A stretch of 64,000 nt of DNA from Conyzicola nivalis (GCF_014639655.1 NZ_BMGB01000002.1:62001-126000); one strand, 5' to 3'. Counted from the first letter of the stretch, positions 48,063 to 57,634 are shown. The notes: generated by a model not told the origin, from the sequence alone. Program-made: numbers and translations.

Positions 48063-48902
48063 ATGCCATACGCATCTCTCGGCGTCCCTGTGCTCGTTCT
48101 GAGCGGCGTGCTTGGAGCGGTAGTCGGCTCCTTTCTGAACGTCGTGATCTATCGCGTGCCTAGAAGTCTCTCCGTCGTGTCGCCGCCGTCAGCCTGTCCC
48201 GCGTGCGGTGCGCCGATACGCCGCCGTGACAACGTGCCGGTGCTCTCCTGGCTGCTGCTCCGCGGCAGATGCCGCGATTGCGCGGCACCCATCTCCCCGC
48301 GTTACCCGATTGTTGAAGCGCTGACCACCGCGTTCTTCGTGGTGGTGGCGGTCGCATTCAACCCGTTCGTCAGCGGCACTCCGGCGACCGCGCTTGTTTC
48401 CGGTGTTCTGGTGCTCGTAGCGTTCCTGTATCTCGCGGGCATAAGCATCGCCCTCGCCGCGATAGATCTCGACACGCATCGACTGCCGAACGCGATAGTT
48501 CTGCCGGCCTACGCGGTGGGAATCGTTCTGCTCGGGGCGGCGGCCTGGGCGTCTGGAGATCTGGAACCCCTATTGCGCGCCGTGGCTGGCGCGGCCATCC
48601 TCTTCGCCTTCTACTTCCTCCTTGCCTTCGCTTATCCCGGCGGCATGGGGTTCGGCGACGTCAAGCTGGCCGGTGTTCTCGGGCTGTTTCTGGGGTTTCT
48701 CGGCTGGCAGCAGTTGATCGTGGGAGTGGCGGCGGCATTCATCCTCGGGGGAGTGCTCGGGGTTCTGCTTATCGCAATAGGCAAGGCCACGCGCAAAAGC
48801 GGCATCCCCTTTGGCCCGTGGATGCTCGCCGGCGCATGGGTCGGTGTGTATGCCGGAGCTCCGATCGTCGATGGCTACTTGTCGCTCGTCGGCCTGAACT
48901 AG
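48063..48902 (+). CDS. pilD: Prepilin peptidase/N-methyltransferase PilD
   Basis: A 279-residue A24 aspartic peptidase that cleaves and methylates prepilins. Visible are the cytoplasmic zinc loop CPAC ... CRDC with RRRDNVPVLSWL, the first catalytic Asp region AIDLDTHRLPN, the second GGMGFGDVKLAG, and about eight membrane helices. ATG 48063, two bases after the previous stop, is preferred over a TTG two codons upstream that overlaps it; the ribosome-binding site is weak. Confidence 0.95.
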   Translation: MPYASLGVPVLVLSGVLGAVVGSFLNVVIYRVPRSLSVVSPPSACPACGAPIRRRDNVPVLSWLLLRGRCRDCAAPISPRYPIVEALTTAFFVVVAVAFNPFVSGTPATALVSGVLVLVAFLYLAGISIALAAIDLDTHRLPNAIVLPAYAVGIVLLGAAAWASGDLEPLLRAVAGAAILFAFYFLLAFAYPGGMGFGDVKLAGVLGLFLGFLGWQQLIVGVAAAFILGGVLGVLLIAIGKATRKSGIPFGPWMLAGAWVGVYAGAPIVDGYLSLVGLN

Positions 48903-48918
48903 AAGAAGGATCAGAGAC

Positions 48919-49968
48919 ATGGCAAAATCAGTCGTCGGAATCGACATCGGCGCGCGCGTTATTCGCGCAGCCGAAGTCGTCGAGCGCGCGAAGCAGCGAC
49001 CCGTGCTCGTGAGATACCACGAGATCGCGCTTCCCCCCGAGGCGGCTGTAAGGGGTGAAGTCCTCGAGATCGACACCGTCGCGTCGGCGCTTAAGCAACT
49101 CTGGTCTGCCGGTGGTTTCAAATCGAAGCAAGTGGTACTCGGGGTCGGTAGCCAGCGCGTACTCGCTCGCGACTTGACGGTGCCCAAGATGCCCATCGTG
49201 CAAATTCGAGAGTCCTTGCCATTCCAGGTGCAAGACATGTTGCCGGTTCCGGTGGCCGATGCGCTGTTGGATTTCTATCCGGTATCGGAGGAAGTCGGTG
49301 AGGGCGGGGTGATGATCAACGGGCTGCTCATAGCCGCGGTGAAAGACTCGGTAATGGCTAATGTGCGCGCCGCTCAGGCGGCCGGCCTCAACCCCTTAGA
49401 GGTCGACCTCATCCCGTTCGCGTTGTCGCGCGCGCTGCTCGCCCGGGGCGACGCGCCAGAGACCGTCGCGATGGTGCACGTCGGCGCGGTCACCACGAGC
49501 ATCGTCGTCGCTAAGAGCGGGATCCCGCAGTTTGTGCGCATAGTTCCCAGCGGAGGAGACGATGTCACCAAAACCCTGGTGTCACGATTGAAGCTGGAAG
49601 TGTCCAATGCCAATCAGGTCAAGCTAGCTTTCGGACTCACCGGCGAGAATGCTTCGCTGGAGTGGCGTCCAGCGGTGGAGATCATCCGTGAGGTCGCCTC
49701 CGAGTTGCTGAACACCGTTCGCAACACGATCAACTTCTTCGCGCACACCCGTCCACGCGACCCGATCAGCCGCATCGTCGTCAGCGGCGGTGGGACGCAA
49801 CTTGCGGGATTGCAGACGGCGCTTTCGGAAATCACGCGCCTCCCGGTCTCGGAGAGCGATCCGTTCGAACGGTTCACCGTCGACAAGACCGTCGACCGTG
49901 AGGCGCTAGAAGCATCTCGAGCAAGTGTGGCCACCGTGTTGGGTCTCACACTGATGGGTAAGAAATGA
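48919..49968 (+). CDS. pilM: Type IV pilus actin-like protein PilM
   Basis: A 349-residue FtsA/actin-like cytoplasmic ATPase. Nucleotide-binding motifs are SVVGIDIGARVIRAAEV (start) and IVVSGGGTQLAGLQ (near 295-310). PilM binds the N-terminal tail of PilN and links the membrane alignment complex to the motor. AGAAGGA lies upstream of ATG 48919, and its stop overlaps pilN by ATGA. Confidence 0.95.
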   Translation: MAKSVVGIDIGARVIRAAEVVERAKQRPVLVRYHEIALPPEAAVRGEVLEIDTVASALKQLWSAGGFKSKQVVLGVGSQRVLARDLTVPKMPIVQIRESLPFQVQDMLPVPVADALLDFYPVSEEVGEGGVMINGLLIAAVKDSVMANVRAAQAAGLNPLEVDLIPFALSRALLARGDAPETVAMVHVGAVTTSIVVAKSGIPQFVRIVPSGGDDVTKTLVSRLKLEVSNANQVKLAFGLTGENASLEWRPAVEIIREVASELLNTVRNTINFFAHTRPRDPISRIVVSGGGTQLAGLQTALSEITRLPVSESDPFERFTVDKTVDREALEASRASVATVLGLTLMGKK

Positions 49969-50747
49969 GCGACATGGCAATCGTCGGCAAGGAAGCACCG
50001 TCGACCCCTCAGCCTGGGAAAAAAGGCAGTTTCCTGACACGGCCTATCGGCGGTTCCAAACCCCGGGCCGCAAAACCGCCGAGTGTGAAGAACTCGGCGC
50101 GTGCGACGGTCCTCGGCGCGGCGCCACGCGCCGATCTCCTTCCCCCCGAGATCACTGCGGAGCACAAGCAACGTGCCCGTCAGCGATCCCTGTGGCTGGG
50201 GGTAGTCGGTGCTCTGCTTATTGCCGTCGTCGGCACCGGTGCCGCCTTCGTCCACAACGTTTCCGCCGCCGCCGGCCTAGCCGCGGCGCAAGACGAGACG
50301 ATCCGGCTGCAATCGGAGCTCGCCGCCCACTCGCAGGTGCGCGACATTAAAGAAAATGTCGCGACCTCGGAGGAAGCACAGAGGGTGGGTGGGTCAACCG
50401 ACGTCGACTGGAAGACCTACCTGACCAACCTCCAGGCGACCCTTCCCGGCGGCGTCGCCATCACCTCTGTCCTTATCGAAACCGGCTCACCAATCGCCGA
50501 CTACGCTCAGTCGGCGGTTCCGCTCGAGGGGGCCCGCATCGGAACGCTCACGTTTGAAGCAACCAGCCCGACGCTGCCGTCGATTCCCACGTGGCTCAAC
50601 GGTCTCGCGACTCTCGACGGCTTCGTCGACGCGGTGCCGAACAGCGTCGCGATCGTCGAGGACGGTAGCTACACGGTTTCGATCACAATGCACATAAACG
50701 CGGAAGCGTACTCGGGAAGATTCACCCCGGAAGAAGAGGCCGAGTAA
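49965..50747 (+). CDS. pilN: Type IV pilus assembly protein PilN
   Basis: A 260-residue bitopic protein. The cytoplasmic N-terminus (about 75 residues) is longer than usual and contains RADLLPPEI, corresponding to the INLLP-type PilM-binding motif. One membrane helix (about 78-100), a short coiled coil (AAQDETIRLQSELAAHSQ) and an extracytoplasmic domain follow. It overlaps pilM and pilO. Confidence 0.9.
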   Translation: MSDMAIVGKEAPSTPQPGKKGSFLTRPIGGSKPRAAKPPSVKNSARATVLGAAPRADLLPPEITAEHKQRARQRSLWLGVVGALLIAVVGTGAAFVHNVSAAAGLAAAQDETIRLQSELAAHSQVRDIKENVATSEEAQRVGGSTDVDWKTYLTNLQATLPGGVAITSVLIETGSPIADYAQSAVPLEGARIGTLTFEATSPTLPSIPTWLNGLATLDGFVDAVPNSVAIVEDGSYTVSITMHINAEAYSGRFTPEEEAE

Positions 50748-51427
50748 TGCGAAACAGACTCTGGAACATCGTCGCCGTCGGAATAATGGTCGCAATCCTC
50801 GCCGGCGGATGGTTCCTCGGTGTAGACCCGCAGCTGTCCGCTGCGCGTGCGTCCAACGAGCAGAGCGCGGCGGTAGAAGCGCAGAACGACTTGACGAGCG
50901 CGACAGCCGATCAACTCGCTCGTGCAGAAGAAGACCTGCCCGCGTTGCAAGACGAGCTTGCCACTCTGCAACGCTCCATCCCCGCGACCGCGCAGACGTC
51001 GGCCTTCATCGACGACCTAAACGTTCTCGCTAATGCGGCGGGGGTCACGGTCAGTGCCATTGCGGTATCTGATGCCCAGCCTTACGTCGCACCGGTTGCC
51101 GCCGACGTTCCTGCGGCTGCTACCGCCGAGACCCCCGCCGAGGGCGAAACGGCGGAGGCCGCTCCCGACGTCGACCCCCTCGCTCCGCCCGCTGTGACCA
51201 GTCCGCTCGTCGGGTCAGACAACTTCGTGCTCGTGCCGATCTCCGTCGAGGTGAAGGGAAGCGCGCAAGCGGTTCTCGACTTCGTCAGCGGGCTGCAGAG
51301 CGGCAAGCGCCTTTTCCTCGTGACGTCTTACTCAAGCAGTTTGGGGACAGAGGAGGAGGGCGCCGGCATAGTGACCGCGACCACAACGGGCTACATTTAC
51401 GCTTTGCTTGGCCAGTACAGCGAGTAA
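50747..51427 (+). CDS. pilO: Type IV pilus assembly protein PilO
   Basis: A 226-residue bitopic protein with a membrane helix at about 7-27, a coiled coil (about 33-78) and an extracytoplasmic ferredoxin-like domain interrupted by an Ala/Pro/Glu-rich insert (about 113-150). It pairs with PilN. No pilP or pilQ follows, as expected without an outer membrane. The one-base overlap TAATG couples it to pilN. Last gene of the pilus operon. Confidence 0.88.
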   Translation: MRNRLWNIVAVGIMVAILAGGWFLGVDPQLSAARASNEQSAAVEAQNDLTSATADQLARAEEDLPALQDELATLQRSIPATAQTSAFIDDLNVLANAAGVTVSAIAVSDAQPYVAPVAADVPAAATAETPAEGETAEAAPDVDPLAPPAVTSPLVGSDNFVLVPISVEVKGSAQAVLDFVSGLQSGKRLFLVTSYSSSLGTEEEGAGIVTATTTGYIYALLGQYSE

Positions 51428-51477
51428 GTATCAGCTCGGGCTCGCCGCTATGTCCGCCGACGCCGGGAGGCGCGCCG

Positions 51478-52452
51478 TCAGCTCTTCGAGTCCGCGAGCA
51501 GCGCGAAGCCGGCCCGGTCTACCGAGGCGGTCGTCGCCGACAGCACGACGGCGCCGGTCCCTGCCGCGCGGTCGAGGCCGATCCAGGAACGGAAGCCGCC
51601 GGTGCCACCGTTGTGCCAGGTGATGGGCCGGCCCTTCCACATCTCGACCGTTATCCAGGCGGCGCCGATGTCCACCCGCGGACCGTAGTGCGACGTGGGT
51701 GTGAGCGCGTCGATGCCCGGCGCGGATCCGTCCAGGAGGGCCGCCGTCAGCCGCGCCATATCGGCGATGGACGACCGGATGCCGCCGGCCGGGCCGAGCG
51801 CTTCGCCCGTCCAGGGCTGCCGGAGGTGTCCGGTGCTGCTGCTGCCCGCGACCGCGTCGGGACCCACCTGGCTCGGATCTGCGGGCACATAGGTGTTGCG
51901 CAGGTCCAGGGGCGCGACGATGCGATCGCGGACCAGGTCGGCGTAACTCGTTCCGGCCGCCGACGCGACCGCGTGCCCGAGCAGCTCGAACCCCAGGTTC
52001 GAGTATCGGGCGCGCGGGGGACCGGGCTCTACCTCGCGGGCCTGCGCCAGCAGCGCCTCGAGGTCTTCGCCATACGGATTTGTGCCCCGTCGCCACACCT
52101 CGACGGTGCCCCGGATCGCGTGCGCCGATCGCGGCAATCGCGGCAGCCCCGACCGGTGGACGCTCAGGGAGGCGAGTGTCACGTGCGCGGCGGCGCAATC
52201 GCCCAGCGGGAGAAGGTCACCCAGCGTGGAGTTGGACGTGACTTCTCCGCGGCTCAGTGCGTCGCAGTAGAGCAGTCCCGTGACGCCTTTCGAGATCGAC
52301 CCGATCTCGAAGTCCGAGGTCAGCCCGGCCCCGCGCGACGCCAGCGTCGACCCGGCGGGGGTGACGAGGGCGGCCGCGGCGGGCGCGGAGTGTCTGACGA
52401 GCTCGTCGAGTCGCGCGGAGAGGCCGGTGTCGCCCGAGGTGACGTCGCTCAC
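51478..52452 (-). CDS. Beta-lactamase-family serine hydrolase
   Basis: A 324-residue protein of the class C beta-lactamase/DD-peptidase/esterase superfamily. Motif SISK gives the nucleophile S52 and K55; Y150-S-N152 and H280-N-G282 complete the three standard active-site elements. There is no signal peptide, so it is probably cytoplasmic and more likely an esterase or peptidase than a resistance enzyme. Its start overlaps the stop of the HTH gene by 4 bases, so the two form a small operon convergent with the pilus genes. Confidence 0.9.
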   Translation of the reverse strand: MSDVTSGDTGLSARLDELVRHSAPAAAALVTPAGSTLASRGAGLTSDFEIGSISKGVTGLLYCDALSRGEVTSNSTLGDLLPLGDCAAAHVTLASLSVHRSGLPRLPRSAHAIRGTVEVWRRGTNPYGEDLEALLAQAREVEPGPPRARYSNLGFELLGHAVASAAGTSYADLVRDRIVAPLDLRNTYVPADPSQVGPDAVAGSSSTGHLRQPWTGEALGPAGGIRSSIADMARLTAALLDGSAPGIDALTPTSHYGPRVDIGAAWITVEMWKGRPITWHNGGTGGFRSWIGLDRAAGTGAVVLSATTASVDRAGFALLADSKS

Positions 52453-52679
52453 GATGCGCCGTCGAATCGTCGCCCGCCGTGCTTCTTGTGCACGGCCTGT
52501 TTGCTGACCCCCAAGGCCTCGGCGATCTGCACGCCGGTCAGGCCGCTCGTTCGCGCCCGGTGGACCAGTACCACCTCGGCGCGGGCCAATTCGAGTCGCA
52601 GCTGATGCAGCGCGCGCAATGCTTCCAGCGGATCGTCTCCGCGCGTCCCGATCAGTCGGGCGAGGTCAACCATGTCCAT
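52449..52679 (-). CDS. Small helix-turn-helix regulator
   Basis: A 76-residue DNA-binding protein. The C-terminal half carries a clear HTH (LTGVQIAEALGVSKQAVHKK). ATG 52679 is preferred to the upstream TTG 52688: TTGACG (52717-52712) and TACGGT about 18 bases later would start transcription almost at this ATG, giving a leaderless mRNA, common in Actinobacteria. An 18-bp palindrome covers the -10 element, suggesting autoregulation. It is cotranscribed with the serine hydrolase, probably its regulated partner. Confidence 0.8.
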   Translation of the reverse strand: MDMVDLARLIGTRGDDPLEALRALHQLRLELARAEVVLVHRARTSGLTGVQIAEALGVSKQAVHKKHGGRRFDGAS

Positions 52680-52682
52680 GGC

Positions 52683-52700
52683 GGTCAACCGTAGTTGACC
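52683..52700. promoter_or_regulatory. Palindromic operator over the HTH gene promoter
   Basis: GGTCAAC and GTTGACC form a perfect 7-bp inverted repeat around CGTA. On the minus strand it overlaps the predicted -10 (TACGGT) and ends 4 bases before the HTH start, an ideal place for autorepression. Confidence 0.5.
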
Positions 52701-52827
52701 GGCGCGGATGGCGTCAAGCGCTATTTCCGCCTCCCACCGGCTAGCCTCTGCCTCGCCGCAAATATCCGTTGGTAGAGTGACACGACCAATTTGGATGGCC
52801 GATCGGGCCTGTTAGAGGAGTACTTCG

Positions 52828-53745
52828 ATGGCCGACAAGACCGACGAGCCGAACACCCCCACCGGTGAAAACACCGCCGATAACGCCACCGGCGAGACGC
52901 CTTCGGCCCGCACCGGCGAGACGCCCGTGGGCGACACCGCCTCGTACGACAGCCCCGTGTACGACAGCCTCGTCGACACCGGAGAGCCCGTCGTCGCGAC
53001 CGTCGACGAAGACCCGAAGACCACCGAGTACTCCACGCCCCCGGCCGAGCAGGACGAGATCGTCGTAGAGGAAGCCGAGTACGCGCCCGAAGAGCCCTTG
53101 GCCCAGCGCGACACCGCCGTCGTCGACGAGGCCCCGCGCGAAGCGCCCTACGTCGCACCCGTGACCCCCGCGGCGGCAGCAGCAGCCGCCCCGGCGCCCT
53201 CGCAGCCCAACGTCGTCTACGTCAACAAGCCCCAGGAGCCCGTCGAGAAGAACAACCGCGGCTTCGGAGTGCTCATCTCTCTCGCCGCGACCATCGTGTT
53301 CCTCGTCGTGCTGGCCATCGTTATGGTCATCATCTACAGCTCCCGCTCGAACGCGCTGTTCATCGACTTCCTCGGCCAGACCGCGTTCTACGTGCCTGCG
53401 CTGTTCTTCCTCGTCGGGTCGGTGGTGCTCGCGCTGCTGCTGAACCGCGCCGGCTGGTGGGCGCACGTGATCGGCAGCCTCCTCGTCGCGCTGTTCGTCT
53501 ACTTCGGTACCATCGCCACAGTGCTGGTCGTCAACGGCGTCGTGCTGCTCACGCCGTCCGAGGCCGCCGAGCAGTTCCGCCTCGGCACGGTGAGCCCGTT
53601 CACGATCGCCGCCGCGCTGGTCGCGCGCGAGGTCGCGATCTGGGCCGGCGCCATCATCGCCAGCCGCGGACGCAAGCTCAAGGCGCGCAACGCCGAAGCG
53701 CTCGAGACGTTCCAGCGCGAGCAGGCACAGACCCGCGGGTACTGA
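52828..53745 (+). CDS. Membrane protein with long acidic N-terminus
   Basis: A 305-residue protein. Residues 1-140 are acidic, Thr/Pro/Ala-rich and probably disordered, with TGETP repeats at 21-33. Four membrane helices follow (about 146-170, 186-206, 212-240 and 258-282), then a short charged tail. AGAGGAG lies 7 bases before ATG 52828. No known family was recognised; its place just upstream of rpsL suggests a conserved housekeeping-associated membrane protein. Confidence 0.85.
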   Translation: MADKTDEPNTPTGENTADNATGETPSARTGETPVGDTASYDSPVYDSLVDTGEPVVATVDEDPKTTEYSTPPAEQDEIVVEEAEYAPEEPLAQRDTAVVDEAPREAPYVAPVTPAAAAAAAPAPSQPNVVYVNKPQEPVEKNNRGFGVLISLAATIVFLVVLAIVMVIIYSSRSNALFIDFLGQTAFYVPALFFLVGSVVLALLLNRAGWWAHVIGSLLVALFVYFGTIATVLVVNGVVLLTPSEAAEQFRLGTVSPFTIAAALVAREVAIWAGAIIASRGRKLKARNAEALETFQREQAQTRGY

Positions 53746-53752
53746 GCACCCG

Positions 53753-54190
53753 ATGGGTGACGCGCCGCAGCTTCCGCCCCCGCCCGACCCTCGCATGCTG
53801 CCGGTGCTCGCGACGGTGACCTATGCCGCGGCCGTCATCGCACTGTGGGGATTCCTGAGCCTCGGGCTCGACGCCGACGCGATCGCCCAACGCGACGCGG
53901 GTCCGCTGCTCGGCCCGGCGATGGTACTCGGTGCCTGCGTCGTCACGTTGCTCGCGCTCCTGAAGGTGCGCGGGCGGTCGGCGCCCACCGTCGCCGGGCT
54001 CGCTGCCGCGGCATCCGTCTATGTCGTTATGTTGATCATCGGGGCCGTCGGGTATTCGCTCATCAGGGCGGATGTCTCGTGGCTCGTGCTCTTCATCGGG
54101 GCCTATGCGCCCAGCCCGTTCGTGCTCGGAGCGGCGCTGCTCAGCGGCATCGCCGTTGTGGCCGTCTGGGCTGCCACCCGGAGGGCCTGA
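53753..54190 (+). CDS. Small four-helix membrane protein
   Basis: A 145-residue protein with a Pro-rich start (PQLPPPPDPR) and four membrane helices (about 17-40, 53-70, 78-98 and 108-140). It begins 7 bases after the previous gene and is probably cotranscribed. No enzymatic motif is seen, and the function is unknown. Confidence 0.8.
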   Translation: MGDAPQLPPPPDPRMLPVLATVTYAAAVIALWGFLSLGLDADAIAQRDAGPLLGPAMVLGACVVTLLALLKVRGRSAPTVAGLAAAASVYVVMLIIGAVGYSLIRADVSWLVLFIGAYAPSPFVLGAALLSGIAVVAVWAATRRA

Positions 54191-54216
54191 ACCCTTGCGC
54201 TGCAGGCGAAACTCAT

Positions 54217-54245
54217 TTGACCGGCAGGCCTACCGGGGATAGTAT
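54217..54245 (+). promoter_or_regulatory. Promoter of the str operon (rpsL)
   Basis: TTGACC and TAGTAT are spaced by 17 bases, a strong housekeeping-sigma match. It predicts transcription from about 54252 and a leader of roughly 210 bases. Confidence 0.8.
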
Positions 54246-54459
54246 TTTGCAGGTGTGCGCTTTGTCGTGCGCTCCCGTATGCCCTCGTGGTTGTCGGAAG
54301 CCACTCGCCTCGCATATTCAGGGTGTGATTTCGTAATCGCCCCCCACGGCATACCCGGCATCTGCCGGGTCCAGATGAACTCGAGATGAACCGCAAGGTT
54401 CGGTCGAATGCTAACCATCATGCAACTGTCACCGTGCAGTTATTACAAGGAGTTACTTA
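54246..54459 (+). promoter_or_regulatory. Long rpsL leader with hairpin
   Basis: The leader contains a perfect 7-bp hairpin ACCCGGC/GCCGGGT with an ATCT loop (54353-54370) and ends with AAGGAG 7 bases before the GTG start. Another imperfect stem, AACTG/CAGTT, lies just before the ribosome-binding site. A role in autogenous control is possible but unproven. Confidence 0.4.
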
Positions 54460-54834
54460 GTGCCCACTATTCAGCAGCTGGTCCGTAAGGGACGCAGCCC
54501 GAAGGTCGTCAAGACCAAGGCGCCCGCCCTCAAGGGCAACCCGCAGCAGCGCGGTGTTTGCACCCGCGTCTACACGACGACCCCCAAGAAGCCGAACTCT
54601 GCCCTGCGCAAGGTCGCTCGCGTCAAGCTGAGCAACGGCACCGAGGTCACCGCCTACATCCCCGGTGAAGGCCACAACCTCCAGGAGCACTCGATGGTCC
54701 TGGTCCGCGGCGGTCGCGTGAAGGACCTCCCCGGTGTTCGCTACAAGATCGTTCGCGGCGCACTGGACACCCAGGCCGTCAAGAACCGCAAGCAGGCTCG
54801 CAGCCGTTACGGCGCGAAGATGGAGAAGAAGTAA
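54460..54834 (+). CDS. rpsL: 30S ribosomal protein S12
   Basis: A 124-residue S12, full length. The decoding-site segments [12 protein letters not shown] (K43) and [11 protein letters not shown] (K88) carry the wild-type lysines associated with streptomycin sensitivity. GTG start with AAGGAG 7 bases upstream. First gene of the str operon; overlaps rpsG by one base (TAATG). Confidence 0.99.
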   Translation: MPTIQQLVRKGRSPKVVKTKAPALKGNPQQRGVCTRVYTTTPKKPNSALRKVARVKLSNGTEVTAYIPGEGHNLQEHSMVLVRGGRVKDLPGVRYKIVRGALDTQAVKNRKQARSRYGAKMEKK

Positions 54835-55304
54835 TGCCTCGCAAGGGTCCAGCTCCCAAGCGCCCCGTAGTAGCCGATCCGGTCTACGGCGCCCCCATCG
54901 TCAGCCAGCTCGTCAACAAGATCCTTCTTGATGGCAAGAAGGGCCTCGCCGAGCGCATCGTCTACGGTGCACTCGAAGGCGTGTCGGCCAAGAACGGCCA
55001 AGACGCCGTCGTCACCTTGAAGAAGGCACTCGACAACGTCCGCCCCACCCTCGAGGTCCGCAGCCGCCGCGTCGGTGGCTCGACCTACCAGGTGCCGGTC
55101 GAGGTCAAGCCTCACCGCGCCAACACGCTCGCCCTGCGTTGGCTCACGAGCTACGCCAAGGGACGTCGTGAGAAGACCATGACCGAGCGCCTCACCAACG
55201 AGATCCTCGACGCATCGAACGGCCTCGGCGCCGCGGTGAAGCGTCGTGAAGACACTCACAAGATGGCCGAGTCGAACAAGGCCTTCGCGCACTACCGCTG
55301 GTAA
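54834..55304 (+). CDS. rpsG: 30S ribosomal protein S7
   Basis: A 156-residue S7 that nucleates assembly of the 30S head. Typical sequences are [22 protein letters not shown] and [17 protein letters not shown] 54834 overlaps the rpsL stop. A strong hairpin follows before fusA. Confidence 0.99.
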   Translation: MPRKGPAPKRPVVADPVYGAPIVSQLVNKILLDGKKGLAERIVYGALEGVSAKNGQDAVVTLKKALDNVRPTLEVRSRRVGGSTYQVPVEVKPHRANTLALRWLTSYAKGRREKTMTERLTNEILDASNGLGAAVKRREDTHKMAESNKAFAHYRW

Positions 55305-55314
55305 ACAGCGTCAT

Positions 55315-55350
55315 ATGAAGTGGCGGATGCCGCGGCATCCGCCACTTCAT
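55315..55350 (+). terminator. Hairpin between rpsG and fusA
   Basis: A perfect 16-bp stem (55315-55330 with 55335-55350) with a CGCG loop and no T-run. It probably attenuates or processes the str transcript between the ribosomal proteins and the elongation factors. Confidence 0.6.
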
Positions 55351-55391
55351 ACGCACCACCCCATCATCCAAACTTCTTTCGGAGGAACTCC

Positions 55392-57509
55392 GTGGCACAA
55401 GACGTGCTCACCGACCTGAACAAGGTCCGCAACATCGGCATCATGGCTCACATCGATGCTGGCAAGACGACCACCACCGAGCGCATCCTGTTCTACACCG
55501 GCGTCAACCACAAGATCGGCGAGACCCACGACGGCGCCTCGACGATGGACTGGATGGCGCAGGAGCAGGAACGTGGCATCACGATCACGTCCGCTGCCAC
55601 GACGTGCTTCTGGAACAACAACCAGATCAACATCATCGACACCCCCGGCCACGTCGACTTCACCGTGGAGGTGGAGCGCTCGCTCCGCGTTCTCGACGGT
55701 GCTGTCGCGGTGTTCGACGGCAAGGAGGGCGTTGAGCCCCAGTCCGAGACCGTCTGGCGCCAGGCCGACAAGTACGACGTTCCCCGCATCTGCTTCGTCA
55801 ACAAGATGGACAAGCTGGGCGCCGACTTCTACTACACCGTCGACACCATCGTGAACCGCCTCGGCGCCAAGCCGCTGGTCATCCAGATCCCGATCGGATT
55901 CGAGTCCGGCTTCGAGGGCGTCGTCGACATCGTCGAGATGCGCGCGCTGACCTGGCGCGGAGACTCCAAGGGTGACGTCGAGATGGGCGCCAAGTACGCC
56001 ATCGAGGAGATCCCCGCCGACCTCGTCGAGAAGGCGAACGAGTACCGTGCGACCCTGCTCGAGGTCGTCGCTGAGACCGACGATGCGCTCCTCGAGCGCT
56101 TCATGGAGGGCGACACTGACTTCTCGGTCGCCGAGATCAAGAAGGCCATCCGTGGCCTCACGATCAGCAGCCAGATCTACCCGGTGCTCTGCGGTTCCGC
56201 GTTCAAGAACCGTGGCGTCCAGCCGATGCTCGACGCTGTTGTGGACTACCTCCCCAGCCCGCTCGACGTGCCGGCCACCGAGGGTCACGACGTGCGCGAC
56301 GAAGAGAAGATCATCGTCCGCCACCCCGACGCTTCGGAGCCGTTCGCTGCTCTCGCGTTCAAGGTCGCGGTTCACCCGTTCTTCGGTCGCCTCACCTACA
56401 TCCGCGTGTACTCCGGTCACGTCGACTCGGGTGCGCAGCTGATGAATGCGACCAAGGGCAAGAAGGAGCGCATCGGAAAGATCTTCCAGATGCACGCCAA
56501 CAAGGAAATGCCGATCGACTCGATCACCGCCGGCCACATCTACGCGGTCATCGGCCTCAAGGACACGACCACGGGTGACACCCTCACCGACCCCGCGAAC
56601 CAGATCGTTCTCGAGTCGATGACGTTCCCGGAGCCTGTTATCGAGGTGGCCATCGAGCCGAAGACGAAGCAGGACCAGGAAAAGCTGGGCGTCGCAATCC
56701 AGAAGCTCGCCGAGGAAGACCCGACGTTCCGCACCGAGCAGAACGTGGACACCGGCCAGACGGTCATCAAGGGAATGGGCGAGCTTCACCTCGACATCCT
56801 GGTAGACCGCATGAAGCGCGAGTTCAACGTCGAGGCGAACGTGGGCAAGCCCCAGGTCGCCTACCGCGAGACGATTCGTCGCGTGGTCGACAAGCACGAC
56901 TACACCCACAAGAAGCAGACCGGTGGATCCGGCCAGTTCGCTAAGGTGCAGATCTCGCTTGAGCCGATGGAGGTCACTCCCGACAAGATCTACGAGTTCG
57001 AGAACAAGGTCTCCGGTGGACGTATCCCCCGCGAGTACATTGGCTCGATCGACGCTGGTTTCCAGGCTTCCATGGCTGTCGGCGTTCTCGCCGGCTACCC
57101 CATGGTCGGCGTTCGAGGAATCATCCTCGACGGTGCCGCCCACGATGTTGACTCGTCCGAAATGGCGTTCAAGATCGCAGGCTCGATGGCTTTCAAGGAA
57201 GCCGCGCGCAAGGCACAGCCCGTTCTGCTCGAGCCGCTCATGGCCGTCGAGGTTCGCACGCCCGAGGAGTACATGGGCGACGTAATCGGCGACCTGAACT
57301 CGCGCCGCGGGCAGATCCAGTCCATGGAGGACGCCACCGGCGTCAAGGTGATTCGTGCAAACGTGCCACTGTCGGAGATGTTCGGGTACGTTGGTGACCT
57401 TCGGTCGAAGACTTCCGGACGTGCTGTTTACTCCATGACGTTCGACAGCTACTCAGAGGTGCCCCGCGCGGTCGCCGACGAGATCATCCAGAAGAACAAG
57501 GGCGAGTAG
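55392..57509 (+). CDS. fusA: Elongation factor G
   Basis: A 705-residue translocation GTPase. G1 [16 protein letters not shown]3 DTPGHVDF and G4 [10 protein letters not shown] are intact; domains II to V follow at full length. GTG 55392 is chosen because GGAGGAACTCC lies directly upstream and [18 protein letters not shown] is the standard N-terminus; the longer frame crosses the hairpin. Confidence 0.99.
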   Translation: MAQDVLTDLNKVRNIGIMAHIDAGKTTTTERILFYTGVNHKIGETHDGASTMDWMAQEQERGITITSAATTCFWNNNQINIIDTPGHVDFTVEVERSLRVLDGAVAVFDGKEGVEPQSETVWRQADKYDVPRICFVNKMDKLGADFYYTVDTIVNRLGAKPLVIQIPIGFESGFEGVVDIVEMRALTWRGDSKGDVEMGAKYAIEEIPADLVEKANEYRATLLEVVAETDDALLERFMEGDTDFSVAEIKKAIRGLTISSQIYPVLCGSAFKNRGVQPMLDAVVDYLPSPLDVPATEGHDVRDEEKIIVRHPDASEPFAALAFKVAVHPFFGRLTYIRVYSGHVDSGAQLMNATKGKKERIGKIFQMHANKEMPIDSITAGHIYAVIGLKDTTTGDTLTDPANQIVLESMTFPEPVIEVAIEPKTKQDQEKLGVAIQKLAEEDPTFRTEQNVDTGQTVIKGMGELHLDILVDRMKREFNVEANVGKPQVAYRETIRRVVDKHDYTHKKQTGGSGQFAKVQISLEPMEVTPDKIYEFENKVSGGRIPREYIGSIDAGFQASMAVGVLAGYPMVGVRGIILDGAAHDVDSSEMAFKIAGSMAFKEAARKAQPVLLEPLMAVEVRTPEEYMGDVIGDLNSRRGQIQSMEDATGVKVIRANVPLSEMFGYVGDLRSKTSGRAVYSMTFDSYSEVPRAVADEIIQKNKGE

Positions 57510-57529
57510 CAACACCACTCACCACAAGC

Positions 57530-57549
57530 GGCCGCGGCAATCTGCGGCC
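57530..57549 (+). terminator. Weak hairpin after fusA
   Basis: GGCCGC pairs with GCGGCC around an 8-base loop, followed by CTGTGCTTT. It is a possible partial terminator between fusA and tuf. Confidence 0.35.
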
Positions 57550-57602
57550 CTGTGCTTTGGCGTCACTCGCCCGAGTAACATAAGTACACACCAAGTCGCG
57601 AA

Positions 57603-57634
57603 GCATCCGATTTCAATCTTTGATTTTCGGATGC
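57603..57634 (+). promoter_or_regulatory. Hairpin in the tuf leader
   Basis: GCATCCGA pairs with TCGGATGC, with an inner AATC/GATT, 29 bases before the tuf start. It may stabilise or control the tuf mRNA. No convincing separate tuf promoter was found, only weak TTGGCG-like boxes near 57557. Confidence 0.4.

Noticed and set aside
51478-52452. Antibiotic-resistance beta-lactamase
   Set aside because: The superfamily motifs fit, but there is no signal peptide and similar proteins are mostly esterases or peptidases.
55347-57143. 598-codon minus-strand frame opposite fusA
   Set aside because: Mirror of the fusA codon pattern; same explanation as for similar frames opposite tuf, rplB and eccC.
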